From NCBI GenBank assembly GCA_029259835.1, contig JAJDEL010000829.1, positions 1 to 5,307 of the forward strand: a stretch of DNA of 5,307 nt. Direction: 5' to 3'. The number at the start of each line of letters is the position of its first letter. Within the stretch, counting starts at the first letter, position 1. This DNA is from Planctomicrobium sp. GTDB taxonomy: Bacteria; Planctomycetota; Planctomycetia; Planctomycetales; Planctomycetaceae. Shown in pieces: positions 1-5,307 of the stretch. The notes below the pieces were generated by a model. It did no database searches, was not told the DNA's origin, and saw only the letters and a program-made list of their open reading frames with translations. The translations under genes and the position numbers were made by a program.

Positions 1-320
1 ATCCACAGTATGCGGATGGTCGCCGGAGTCAGACCGAAATTAGCCTGATCTTTGCTATTTGAATATCCGTGAAGCCTGCAAATCAATCCTTCCCTGCCAA
101 ATGCGACGGCAACTTGAAGAATCCCGCCAACGAACAGGATGAGTCCGGTTCCCCACGGGACCGCTTTCGGTCCGGGATCATGATTCCCGAAATTGAAGAC
201 GCGGATATCCTTTGCGAAGTAAACGATCGCAGCGCCAAGCAAAATCAGAAACAGCCCGAACGCGGCTGTTCCAATTGGGTTGAAGCGACGTTGTTGATCT
301 TCCACGTTTATGTTGTTCAT
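1..320 (-). CDS. tctB: TctB-like small membrane subunit of a tripartite tricarboxylate transporter (3' end outside window)
   Basis: Small integral-membrane subunit that, in the TTT family, partners with the large permease TctA and the binding protein TctC to import carboxylates by secondary transport. The reverse strand reads without a stop for 106 codons from the ATG at 320 to the window edge. Two hydrophobic segments are visible: residues about 17-35 (GTAAFGLFLILLGAAIVYF) and about 53-74, rich in Gly, Leu and Val, separated by a polar loop containing DPGPKAVPW. The short hydrophilic N-terminus, then TM, then a loop with a PGP-type motif, then TM matches TctB (DUF1468) proteins, which are usually about 150 residues with four helices, so about a third is missing. 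The start codon overlaps the tctC stop as ATGA, implying one transcript and translational coupling. The family call rests on position after tctC plus topology. TctB sequences are poorly conserved, so the substrate cannot be inferred. Confidence 0.85.
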   Translation of the reverse strand, partial: MNNINVEDQQRRFNPIGTAAFGLFLILLGAAIVYFAKDIRVFNFGNHDPGPKAVPWGTGLILFVGGILQVAVAFGREGLICRLHGYSNSKDQANFGLTPATIRILW

Positions 321-1315
321 TTTTGAGCGTATCCGGCGAGGTCGATGACCGGTGACCAGAGAGACTCTTGCTCTTCGAGAAACTTCGTGAATTCTTCTGG
401 ACCGCGAACAACAACGGCGAAACCATTTTTGCCCATGAAGTCCTTAAATTCTTCCGAGGCAGCGATATCTTCACACTGAGCGAGCATTTTCGCCACAATC
501 TCCGGTGGTGTTCCTTTAGGAAGGGCAAGCCCACGCCAACCCACCGCCGACCAGTCGCAGCCTTTTTCCTTAAGTGTCGGAATCTCCGGGAAATCGGGGT
601 GACGTTGATCGTCCATGACTGCCAGTAAACGTAATTCCCCGGCCTCGATTTGGGGCATTGCTTCCGGAACGCTCACAACGACGGCATCAATGTGCTCGCC
701 CATCAGTTGCACAAGAGCAGGCGCTGAACCTTTCGAAGGAACCCAAGTGACGGCATGAATGTCAATTCCCGCAGCGTCGAGCATTCCCACTCGCGCTAAG
801 TCCCAAATGCCTCCACTGGCAGTTCCGGACATCTTTAGTTTTTCTTTTGATGATTTGATCGCGTCGAACAAATCTTGAATGTTATTCCACGGTGCATCTT
901 TTCGAACGACAACCGCCGCGGAATCCGCATTGATTTGCATCAGGCATTCGTAGTCACGAAAAGTGAGATCGCTGATGCCCATTTGCTTCATCATGCTCAG
1001 TTCAACGGTGACCATCCCCATCGTGTAGCCGTCCGCTTTACCGCGAGCGACTGCCGAATGACCAATCGCACCGCTGCCGCCGGTGCGATTCATCACGACA
1101 AATGGATTGTCGAACTTTGTTTGCAATCGTTCTGCCCAAAATCGCGAACACCGATCTGTTCCACCCCCGGCTGACCAGGGACAAACGACGGACACGGTTT
1201 TGCTCGGGTAACTGTCAATCGCTGCTTGTGGGTCTTTTTGGCAACCAAGAATTGTCACGCACACTAAGAGAACTAGTGGAGAAAGAAAACGACGAAATGA
1301 ATGAGGTCGCTTCAC
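317..1315 (-). CDS. tctC: TctC/Bug-family solute-binding lipoprotein of a tripartite tricarboxylate transporter
   Basis: Extracytoplasmic receptor that captures a small carboxylate or related solute and hands it to the TctA/TctB membrane pair. From the GTG at 1315 the product is 332 residues, close to the usual 320-330. Residues 1-24 form a lipoprotein signal peptide: basic n-region with K2, R3, R8, R9, hydrophobic core 10-23, then ILGC with the lipidation Cys at 25. Family hallmarks are CPWSAGGGTD (45-54), the ligand-loop motif NRTGGSGAIGH (76-86), ADGYTMGM shortly after, and EIPTLKEKG towards the C-terminus. Lipidation is less usual than the free periplasmic form common in Bug proteins. Start choice: an ATG at 1399 adds 28 residues that read through the CACGGAG repeat, and an ATG at 1552 adds still more repeat-derived sequence. 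Neither extension resembles protein, and GTG 1315 puts the signal peptide at the N-terminus. No strong ribosome binding site precedes any of these starts. The ligand is unknown. Confidence 0.9.
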   Translation of the reverse strand: MKRPHSFRRFLSPLVLLVCVTILGCQKDPQAAIDSYPSKTVSVVCPWSAGGGTDRCSRFWAERLQTKFDNPFVVMNRTGGSGAIGHSAVARGKADGYTMGMVTVELSMMKQMGISDLTFRDYECLMQINADSAAVVVRKDAPWNNIQDLFDAIKSSKEKLKMSGTASGGIWDLARVGMLDAAGIDIHAVTWVPSKGSAPALVQLMGEHIDAVVVSVPEAMPQIEAGELRLLAVMDDQRHPDFPEIPTLKEKGCDWSAVGWRGLALPKGTPPEIVAKMLAQCEDIAASEEFKDFMGKNGFAVVVRGPEEFTKFLEEQESLWSPVIDLAGYAQK

Positions 1316-1336
1316 CCTTTTGAAGACACTTTTTAC

Positions 1337-1360
1337 CACGGAGACACGGAGTCGCGGAGG
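1337..1360. repeat. Three-unit 8-bp tandem repeat (CACGGAGA / CACGGAGT / CGCGGAGG)
   Basis: Three consecutive octamers share the core C(A/G)CGGAG, inside the string ACCACGGAGACACGGAG. It lies 22 bp upstream of the preferred tctC GTG start, so it should sit in the mRNA leader. From memory, similar ACCACGGAGACACGGAG strings recur between genes in planctomycetes and some other bacteria, and often generate false N-terminal extensions reading PRLRVSVV, as happens here in the tctC frame. No inverted structure or coding role is visible. I cannot count copies elsewhere in this genome. Confidence 0.7.
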
Positions 1361-1412
1361 GAAAAGTGGAGATTGATTTAGTGTTTTAGTTTTGTTCATT
1401 GCTTTGAAAAGA

Positions 1413-1443
1413 ATAATAAAGGAGATGAAAAAAGTGATCTCAA
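1413..1443 (-). promoter_or_regulatory. Possible sigma70-type promoter for tctCB
   Basis: On the minus strand TTGAGA (1443-1438; 5 of 6 to TTGACA) is followed after 19 bp by TATTAT (1418-1413; 5 of 6 to TATAAT). The spacer is longer than the ideal 17 bp. Transcription would begin near 1405, giving a leader of about 90 nt to the GTG at 1315, with the CACGGAG repeat inside it. The site lies just outside the inverted-repeat element. It is a match by eye only. Confidence 0.3.
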
Positions 1444-1453
1444 TGAAGTAGCC

Positions 1454-1583
1454 GTAAGGTGGGTGAAGACTGATCAATGATGGGGTGCGTCTGCAAACAC
1501 AACTGTGATTGAAGCGGTACGATGATTCACATTGGCCTGCGTAACCCACCAACTCTTTTATACGCGGATTTTACCCACCCTAC
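1454..1583. repeat. Inverted-repeat-bounded intergenic element of about 130 bp (GGTGGGT ends, MITE/REP-like)
   Basis: The left end GTAAGGTGGGTGAA (1454-1467) is repeated inverted at the right end, where the minus strand reads GTAGGGTGGGTAAA (1583-1570), 12 of 14 identical. A third copy of the core, CGTAACCCACC, lies inside at about 1539-1549, in the same orientation as the right end. The interior has no coding potential beyond shadow frames. The ends resemble the dispersed GTAGGGTGGGTTA...TAACCCACC intergenic repeats known from many bacterial genomes (recalled, not searched). The element lies between the DUF1552 stop and tctC and could serve as a transcript end or be a non-autonomous mobile element. 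No target-site duplication is obvious. Confidence 0.55.
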
Positions 1584-1591
1584 AGTGCTTC

Positions 1592-2908
1592 TCAAACCAT
1601 ATCCAGTCCGCGAAGACCGGCGCTGGTGCTGCTGCCGAAGGTATCGATTTCGAGACCCATTTGTTGGGCGAAGGTGACGAACATATTTGCCATCGGTGTG
1701 TTGTTGTCTGAGTCGTGGGCAGTATACGAGCCATGCTTGAAACCGCCACCGGCAACAACAATTGGAAGATTTCGCCAATTGTGGCTGCTCGCATTCCCAA
1801 GGTTTGAACCGAACATGATCGATGTATGATCCAGGAGCGAGCGTCCATTTTCTTTGACCTCTCGAAGCTTGGTCAGAAAGCGACTGAAAGAGCCAAACTC
1901 TGCTTGTTCGATGAGTTTCAGTTCATCAATTTTAGCAGGATCTTTGCCGTGGTGCGAAAGCCCGTGCCAGTCACTTTTGACGCCTGGGATTTTCGGCACG
2001 GCATTCAATCCACTGATTTGAAACGTGATCGTCCGAGTGGAATCAGATTGCAAGGCAAGAACGATCATCTCGTACATCAAGTCCTGTCGAGCGATTGCTT
2101 CGAGGCGGTCGTTGATGTCGGTCGGTTGCGCGACGTTGGTTTTTGGTTTTAGTTTCGTTGCCCAGCCTGCGGATTGCTGAAAACGAAATTCGAGTTCACG
2201 AACTGCTGTCAGGTACTCATCAAGCTTTTCCTGATCCCGCTTGCCAAGTTGGCGATTCAGTTTCTTCGCTTCACTGTTGACCGTGTCGAGAATACTACGT
2301 CCTCTCTGAAGTCCGCGAAGTTCGGCGGCAACTTCTTTCTCTGTTCCGTCTGTGAAAAGACCTTTGAAGACGTACGACGGTCGCGTTTCGCCAGGAATCT
2401 CAACCCCATTGGAATTCCATGACATCGAACGCCCACTCGTTGAAAGAGCTAAGTAAGGATAGCGAGTGTGAATCCCGATTTTCTCCGCTATGAGTTGATC
2501 GATGGAGATTGAATTCTTAAATCCAGCCAGGCCAGGACGCTGCGCCGAAGTCAGCCAGGTCAGTTCGGAAGCATGTCCGTTGTTTCCCTGTTGATCTGGA
2601 TGTGAAAGACCGGAGAGAACGGAGATTTGATTTCGATGGTCTTTGAGCGTTTCAAGGTATGGCGTCAATTTGTAATCGCTCCCTTCCGATTCGGGAAAGA
2701 GAAACGGTGTATGGAACCCTAAGGTCGCACACGCCGCAACGAATCGGTGTGGCGATTCGCCCGACTTTGTTCCATCTGCAAAAGTCTTTTGACCGAAGCA
2801 CGGGATCATTGCATCAAGCAGTGGCAAAGAAACAACAGCCGCTCCAGCCCCTTTCAAAAAGTGACGACGACTGAGTGGCTTGCGCGTTGAAAAGAAGATT
2901 CGCTTCAT
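1592..2908 (-). CDS. DUF1552 family protein with twin-arginine signal
   Basis: Exported protein of unknown function in a family especially abundant in planctomycetes. The product is 438 residues, within the usual family range. The N-terminus carries a Tat signal, SRRHFLKG at 13-20, followed by a hydrophobic stretch GAAVVSLPLLDAMI (22-35), so folding in the cytoplasm and export to the periplasm are expected. Family-like features are HASELTWLTSA in the N-terminal half, DWHGLSHHGKD in the second half, and the C-terminal block beginning near residue 367, GSNLGNASSHNWRNLP, then AGGGFKHG, NTPMANM and a final FGSSTSAGLRGL. The ATG at 2908 is preferred over an ATG at 2983 because it places the Arg pair in a normal Tat position. 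The upstream ribosome binding site is weak. DUF1552 genes are commonly paired with a DUF1592/cytochrome-domain gene; none is visible beside this one. Enzymatic activity is unproven. Confidence 0.92.
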   Translation of the reverse strand: MKRIFFSTRKPLSRRHFLKGAGAAVVSLPLLDAMIPCFGQKTFADGTKSGESPHRFVAACATLGFHTPFLFPESEGSDYKLTPYLETLKDHRNQISVLSGLSHPDQQGNNGHASELTWLTSAQRPGLAGFKNSISIDQLIAEKIGIHTRYPYLALSTSGRSMSWNSNGVEIPGETRPSYVFKGLFTDGTEKEVAAELRGLQRGRSILDTVNSEAKKLNRQLGKRDQEKLDEYLTAVRELEFRFQQSAGWATKLKPKTNVAQPTDINDRLEAIARQDLMYEMIVLALQSDSTRTITFQISGLNAVPKIPGVKSDWHGLSHHGKDPAKIDELKLIEQAEFGSFSRFLTKLREVKENGRSLLDHTSIMFGSNLGNASSHNWRNLPIVVAGGGFKHGSYTAHDSDNNTPMANMFVTFAQQMGLEIDTFGSSTSAGLRGLDMV

Positions 2909-3158
2909 AATGAACTCGTGAAAAACAATGTATTGACAATACCGGCTGGAAGTGTTTTCCAAACTGAAAACAATTTGGAGCAATTGAGTCCAACTTTGGA
3001 AGGGAGTGAATTGTAACTGGGTTATGTTGATGTTCAGGAAATAAGATGATCAAAATTCGAGTTTTCTGGTGCAAAGTCGCCGCAACCAAATTTCAAAGAG
3101 TGAGACTCTTTTTTTGTGTGATCGTGTTCTCGACACATGAACCTGTCAACGCAGGAAG

Positions 3159-3178
3159 GACATCGTGGATGTCTTTTT
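3159..3178 (+). terminator. Short hairpin with T-tract, terminator-like
   Basis: GACATC (3159-3164) and GATGTC (3168-3173) form a perfect 6-bp stem around GTG, followed at once by TTTTT (3174-3178). Pairing of the T-tract with the preceding AAG could extend the stem at the cost of the free U-run. The stem is short and AT-moderate. No plus-strand gene ends upstream, so if it is active it would end a short unannotated transcript. Confidence 0.25.
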
Positions 3179-3365
3179 GGCACATCACTCGGGTCAAATC
3201 AAGGCCACGTAGAGCGGATTTGATCAATGACAGCTTCGAGGGACTTTGTGTGGATCGCCAGCTTGAAGGAGAAGGAACAGAGTGTGACACACACAGGTGT
3301 CTTGTGCATCGGGGAAAAGGGGGACGCCTTGGGGCTGATTGTTCAGGTCAAGTAAGCGAGACTGT

Positions 3366-3384
3366 GATGTTAAGTACCAACATC
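3366..3384. other. Small perfect hairpin GATGTT/AACATC
   Basis: GATGTT (3366-3371) and AACATC (3379-3384) are perfect complements around the 7-base loop AAGTACC. No T-tract follows, so it is not a standard terminator. It lies between the hairpins at 3159 and the possible promoter at 3463. It could belong to a folded RNA or an operator, or it could be chance: one 6-bp stem is weak evidence alone. Confidence 0.25.
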
Positions 3385-3426
3385 TCGTTCGTATGCCTGT
3401 CTGTCACAAGTAGGGGGCAACGAGTC

Positions 3427-3536
3427 AAGGGTTTTCTTCCCTGATGACTTGCTCATGTCGGCTTGGTAGTGCATCCTAACTGGATATTACAAAGAACTTG
3501 TGAATAGAGTCAGTTCAGCCGTTGTAAGGGTTTTCT
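3427..3536 (+). repeat. Exact 11-bp direct repeat AAGGGTTTTCT upstream of the zinc-ribbon gene
   Basis: AAGGGTTTTCT occurs at 3427-3437 and again at 3526-3536, 99 bp apart start to start and in the same orientation. The copies flank the possible promoter at 3463-3490, and the second ends 16 bp before the ATG at 3553. They could be paired regulator sites or a trace of a local duplication. An 11-bp match within 640 bp is only moderately unlikely by chance. Confidence 0.35.
3463..3490 (+). promoter_or_regulatory. Possible sigma70-type promoter for the zinc-ribbon gene
   Basis: TTGGTA (3463-3468; 4 of 6) and TATTAC (3485-3490; 4 of 6) are separated by 16 bp. Transcription would start near 3497, leaving a leader of about 56 nt before the ATG at 3553. 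It is the best pair I see near the gene, but both boxes are weak. Confidence 0.22.
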
Positions 3537-3542
3537 ATGTAC

Positions 3543-3546
3543 GGAG
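3543..3546 (+). promoter_or_regulatory. Ribosome binding site (GGAG) that fixes the start at 3553
   Basis: GGAG at 3543-3546, within ACGGAGC, lies six bases before the ATG at 3553, a good spacing. It favours this ATG over the out-of-frame ATG at 3537 and argues against the overlapping in-frame GTG at 3550. The other genes in the window lack so clear a site. Confidence 0.6.
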
Positions 3547-3552
3547 CTAGTG

Positions 3553-5307
3553 ATGTCGATTCCATTTAAGTGCGATGCTTGTACATTTCAAACACGTGCT
3601 AAGGATCGATTTTCCGGGAAAATGGTGACGTGCCCGAAATGTGGCGAACAAGTTCAGTTGATTTTGAAAACAGATGGGACGACATCTTCAGTAGAAACTC
3701 TGATGAATCATCGCCAGCCTGGATCTCAGAATAAGAAAAAATTGTGGCTCGTCTGTTCCACGAGTTTGGTTTTGATTGTTGCAGCAATTGTTGTTTTCTC
3801 TCAATACAACAAGATTGATGACAAAACCTCTGCGAACTTGGTTTTGATAAAAGCTCCGAATAAAAACTCTCGCCAGAAAGACAATGTCCTCGCAGCAGTT
3901 CAAGATGAATTCACAGAACTTCCATTGCATGCCGAGGAACCGTCCAAGGTCATCGTGGACGAAAAGGGAGATGATACGAGTTCAAAGGAGGGCACTGTTT
4001 CTCCCGAACTTGAAAAGAGCAATACACGAAGTTCAATCCCGACTCCAACGACAACTGTCGCGGTCCAACTGCCAGAAGTGGTAAAGTTTCGGAAACTTCC
4101 CCTCGACGATCTCGTGACGTCAATGGCGATGACTGAAGACGGTCGATTTGTGCTGATGTCTCATCAAGCATCGCACCAGATCTCTGTGTATGATGTCCTT
4201 GCTGGTGAAGTGACGGCAACAATCTCTACGAAATCACCACGATCAATTCTCTGTCGTGGAAAGCTTGCTTACATTGCAAATTTCGGAGAATCAACGGTCA
4301 GCATCTTCTCACAGGATAAGGGGTGGAAGCTATTGGCACAGCAGTTGGTCGCCAATAAGAATATCGTGCATCTCTCGGCGCCGCGTGGACAGTTTTTCAA
4401 AGGTGAACTGGTTGTCACCTGTCATGGCGATACACGCCAGGCATCCTACCGAGACGCTCACGTTTCTTCACTGGACACTTTGACCGGCAAAACGAAACAA
4501 ATTTCCAAGTCGTCAGTTGCTTCTGTGAGCTACGATGGTCGCACTGTCATCACTCAAGGCTCTTTCAACTTGAGTCCTTCCGGAGGAATTTCCGCATTCG
4601 ACTACGATGAATTCTTGCGAGGAAAGGCAAAGCCGATATTCGGAGGTGGCATCCAGCAAACTCCTTATGTCTATCAGGTCTATCCCGGCTCGTATTGGCT
4701 GGGAGGAACTATTATTTTCGCTGGTGCTCCGATTGCTCCGTTGGATGGAGACTTGGGAAAACTTATCGTTCCCGACCTGTCACAGAAAGTGATCTACACT
4801 CTCCACAAGGACGTTATCCGAGGGCACAAACTCAACACGGCGCTTTCGGAATTGGGAATGAGGCGTGTCGAGTATCCCGATCCTTTCAACGAGTTTGATC
4901 GAGTTTACCACCATCTCTACCGCATGCGCGGTTATCTCCTGGATCATCCAGTTGCTTACACACATGAAGATCGACTCTGCATTTTCGTTCTTTGTGCAAA
5001 AGGAGGAATTGTTCTCGCGGCGGAGACGCCGGCGATGCGAACTCCAAAACCTACAGAATTAGGCGCGAATCTGGCAGATTCTCAGCTGAAACCACCACAG
5101 GGCAACTCCACGACCAGCGAAGGTTCTCCTACCCCCCAAAAAACAGAAGGTACGTCTGCATCGACCAATCCGTTGATGACGAACCAGGAGAATTCGAGTG
5201 AGAATTGGACGGTTCCAGGTTCCGTCGATTTACTGAAACCGGAGATCGCGAAGCGTCTAGAAGCTTCTCGGCAGTTTCGAGAAAAATTGATGTTTGACGA
5301 GGCCGTC
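3553..5307 (+). CDS. Zinc-ribbon, single-pass membrane protein with beta-propeller-like region (3' end outside window)
   Basis: Not assigned to a named family; function unknown. The frame is open for 585 codons from ATG 3553 to the window edge with no stop. Residues 1-36 form a zinc ribbon with C7xxC10 and C27xxC30 in the pattern FKCDAC...GKMVTCPKCGE, a common N-terminal module of planctomycete membrane proteins. KKK at 61-63 precedes a transmembrane helix at 64-82, so the ribbon should be cytoplasmic and the rest outside. A polar, probably disordered linker spans about 87-172. Residues about 176-492 show repeated beta-rich units of WD40/YVTN character: TSMAMTEDGRFVLMS...ISVYDVLAGE (189-219), then LAYIANFGESTVSIF (238-252), and later ISAFD and LCIFVLCAKGGIVLAAE. 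A Ser/Thr/Pro-rich linker (495-556) leads to a charged, probably helical segment, LLKPEIAKRLEASRQFREKL. A sensor or scaffold is conceivable but unproven. The downstream domain that may decide its role is missing. Confidence 0.88.
   Translation, partial: MSIPFKCDACTFQTRAKDRFSGKMVTCPKCGEQVQLILKTDGTTSSVETLMNHRQPGSQNKKKLWLVCSTSLVLIVAAIVVFSQYNKIDDKTSANLVLIKAPNKNSRQKDNVLAAVQDEFTELPLHAEEPSKVIVDEKGDDTSSKEGTVSPELEKSNTRSSIPTPTTTVAVQLPEVVKFRKLPLDDLVTSMAMTEDGRFVLMSHQASHQISVYDVLAGEVTATISTKSPRSILCRGKLAYIANFGESTVSIFSQDKGWKLLAQQLVANKNIVHLSAPRGQFFKGELVVTCHGDTRQASYRDAHVSSLDTLTGKTKQISKSSVASVSYDGRTVITQGSFNLSPSGGISAFDYDEFLRGKAKPIFGGGIQQTPYVYQVYPGSYWLGGTIIFAGAPIAPLDGDLGKLIVPDLSQKVIYTLHKDVIRGHKLNTALSELGMRRVEYPDPFNEFDRVYHHLYRMRGYLLDHPVAYTHEDRLCIFVLCAKGGIVLAAETPAMRTPKPTELGANLADSQLKPPQGNSTTSEGSPTPQKTEGTSASTNPLMTNQENSSENWTVPGSVDLLKPEIAKRLEASRQFREKLMFDEAV

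Larger units (their letters stand above)
2909..3552. other. Divergent intergenic region, 644 bp, no convincing gene
   Basis: This region separates the minus-strand DUF1552 gene from the plus-strand zinc-ribbon gene, so promoters for both must lie in it. Beside the separately listed features it holds a TCAAATC/GATTTGA inverted pair (3194-3200, 3217-3223), a GACAC/GTGTC pair (3286-3290, 3297-3301) and a weak minus-strand TACAAT (3015-3010) that could be a -10 for the DUF1552 gene. A 132-codon plus frame (3046-3444) has AGGA six bases before its ATG, but its Cys/Arg/Ser-rich product resembles nothing I know. An unrecognised structured RNA or remnants of a mobile element are possible. I cannot assign either. 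Confidence 0.6.

Noticed and set aside
178..534. Minus-strand frame of 118 codons across the tctC/tctB junction
   Set aside because: It overlaps the better-supported tctC and tctB frames, and its product is Arg/Ser-rich without recognisable motifs.
1337..1360. CRISPR-like repeat array
   Set aside because: Only three 8-bp units with no spacers; it is a simple tandem repeat.
1316..1552. N-terminal extension of tctC to the ATG at 1552 (411 residues)
   Set aside because: The added residues derive from the inverted-repeat element and the octamer repeat, and would bury the lipoprotein signal in the middle of the protein.
1527..1848. Two minus-strand frames overlapping the end of the DUF1552 gene (1527-1778 and 1558-1848)
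   Set aside because: They are shadow frames of the DUF1552 coding sequence running into the repeat; the TVGWVKSAYKRVGG-like ending is repeat-derived.
2814..3290. Minus-strand frames at 2814-3089 and 3093-3290
   Set aside because: The first overlaps the DUF1552 N-terminus in another frame; the second is short, with no motif and no ribosome binding site I could support.
3270..3450. Remnant of a group II intron or transposon in the geneless region
   Set aside because: The G-rich text and small hairpins suggested it, but no domain V-like hairpin, maturase or transposase fragment or terminal repeats could be seen.
3884..5201. Several short frames on both strands inside the zinc-ribbon gene
   Set aside because: All lie within a continuous 585-codon plus-strand frame whose product has coherent domain structure.

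Overview
The window looks like a piece of a planctomycete chromosome with moderate GC, judged by eye at about half. The assignment rests on three things: a Tat-exported DUF1552 protein, a protein with a short N-terminal zinc ribbon followed by one membrane segment and a large extracytoplasmic region, and two intergenic repeats of a kind I associate with planctomycetes and a few other phyla. No rRNA, tRNA, CRISPR array or transposase gene is visible.

Layout. Positions 1-1315 (minus strand) hold the start of a tripartite tricarboxylate transporter operon: tctC (solute-binding lipoprotein) is followed, with a 4-bp ATGA stop/start overlap, by tctB (small membrane subunit), which runs off the left edge. 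The large membrane subunit tctA would be expected next, outside the window. Positions 1316-1591 are a 276-bp spacer. It carries a possible tctC promoter, an 8-bp tandem repeat in the tctC leader, and a roughly 130-bp element bounded by imperfect inverted repeats that begins 8 bp after the stop of the upstream gene. Positions 1592-2908 (minus) encode a complete 438-residue DUF1552 protein with a twin-arginine signal, here without a visible DUF1592/cytochrome-type partner.

Positions 2909-3552 are a 644-bp divergent intergenic region with several short hairpins, one with a T-tract, and an exact 11-bp direct repeat, but no convincing gene. From 3553 to the right edge a plus-strand frame stays open for 585 codons. 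It encodes a zinc ribbon (CxxC...CxxC), a transmembrane helix, a disordered linker, a beta-propeller-like region, a second Ser/Thr/Pro-rich linker and the beginning of a helical segment. It is the least understood gene here, and its C-terminus lies beyond the window.

The TctC and TctB products should work together in uptake of an organic acid or similar small molecule. The sequence gives no evidence of a functional link between the transporter, the DUF1552 protein and the zinc-ribbon protein. I see no clear new multi-gene system. The best leads are the unusual membrane protein at the right edge and the two repeat elements next to tctC.
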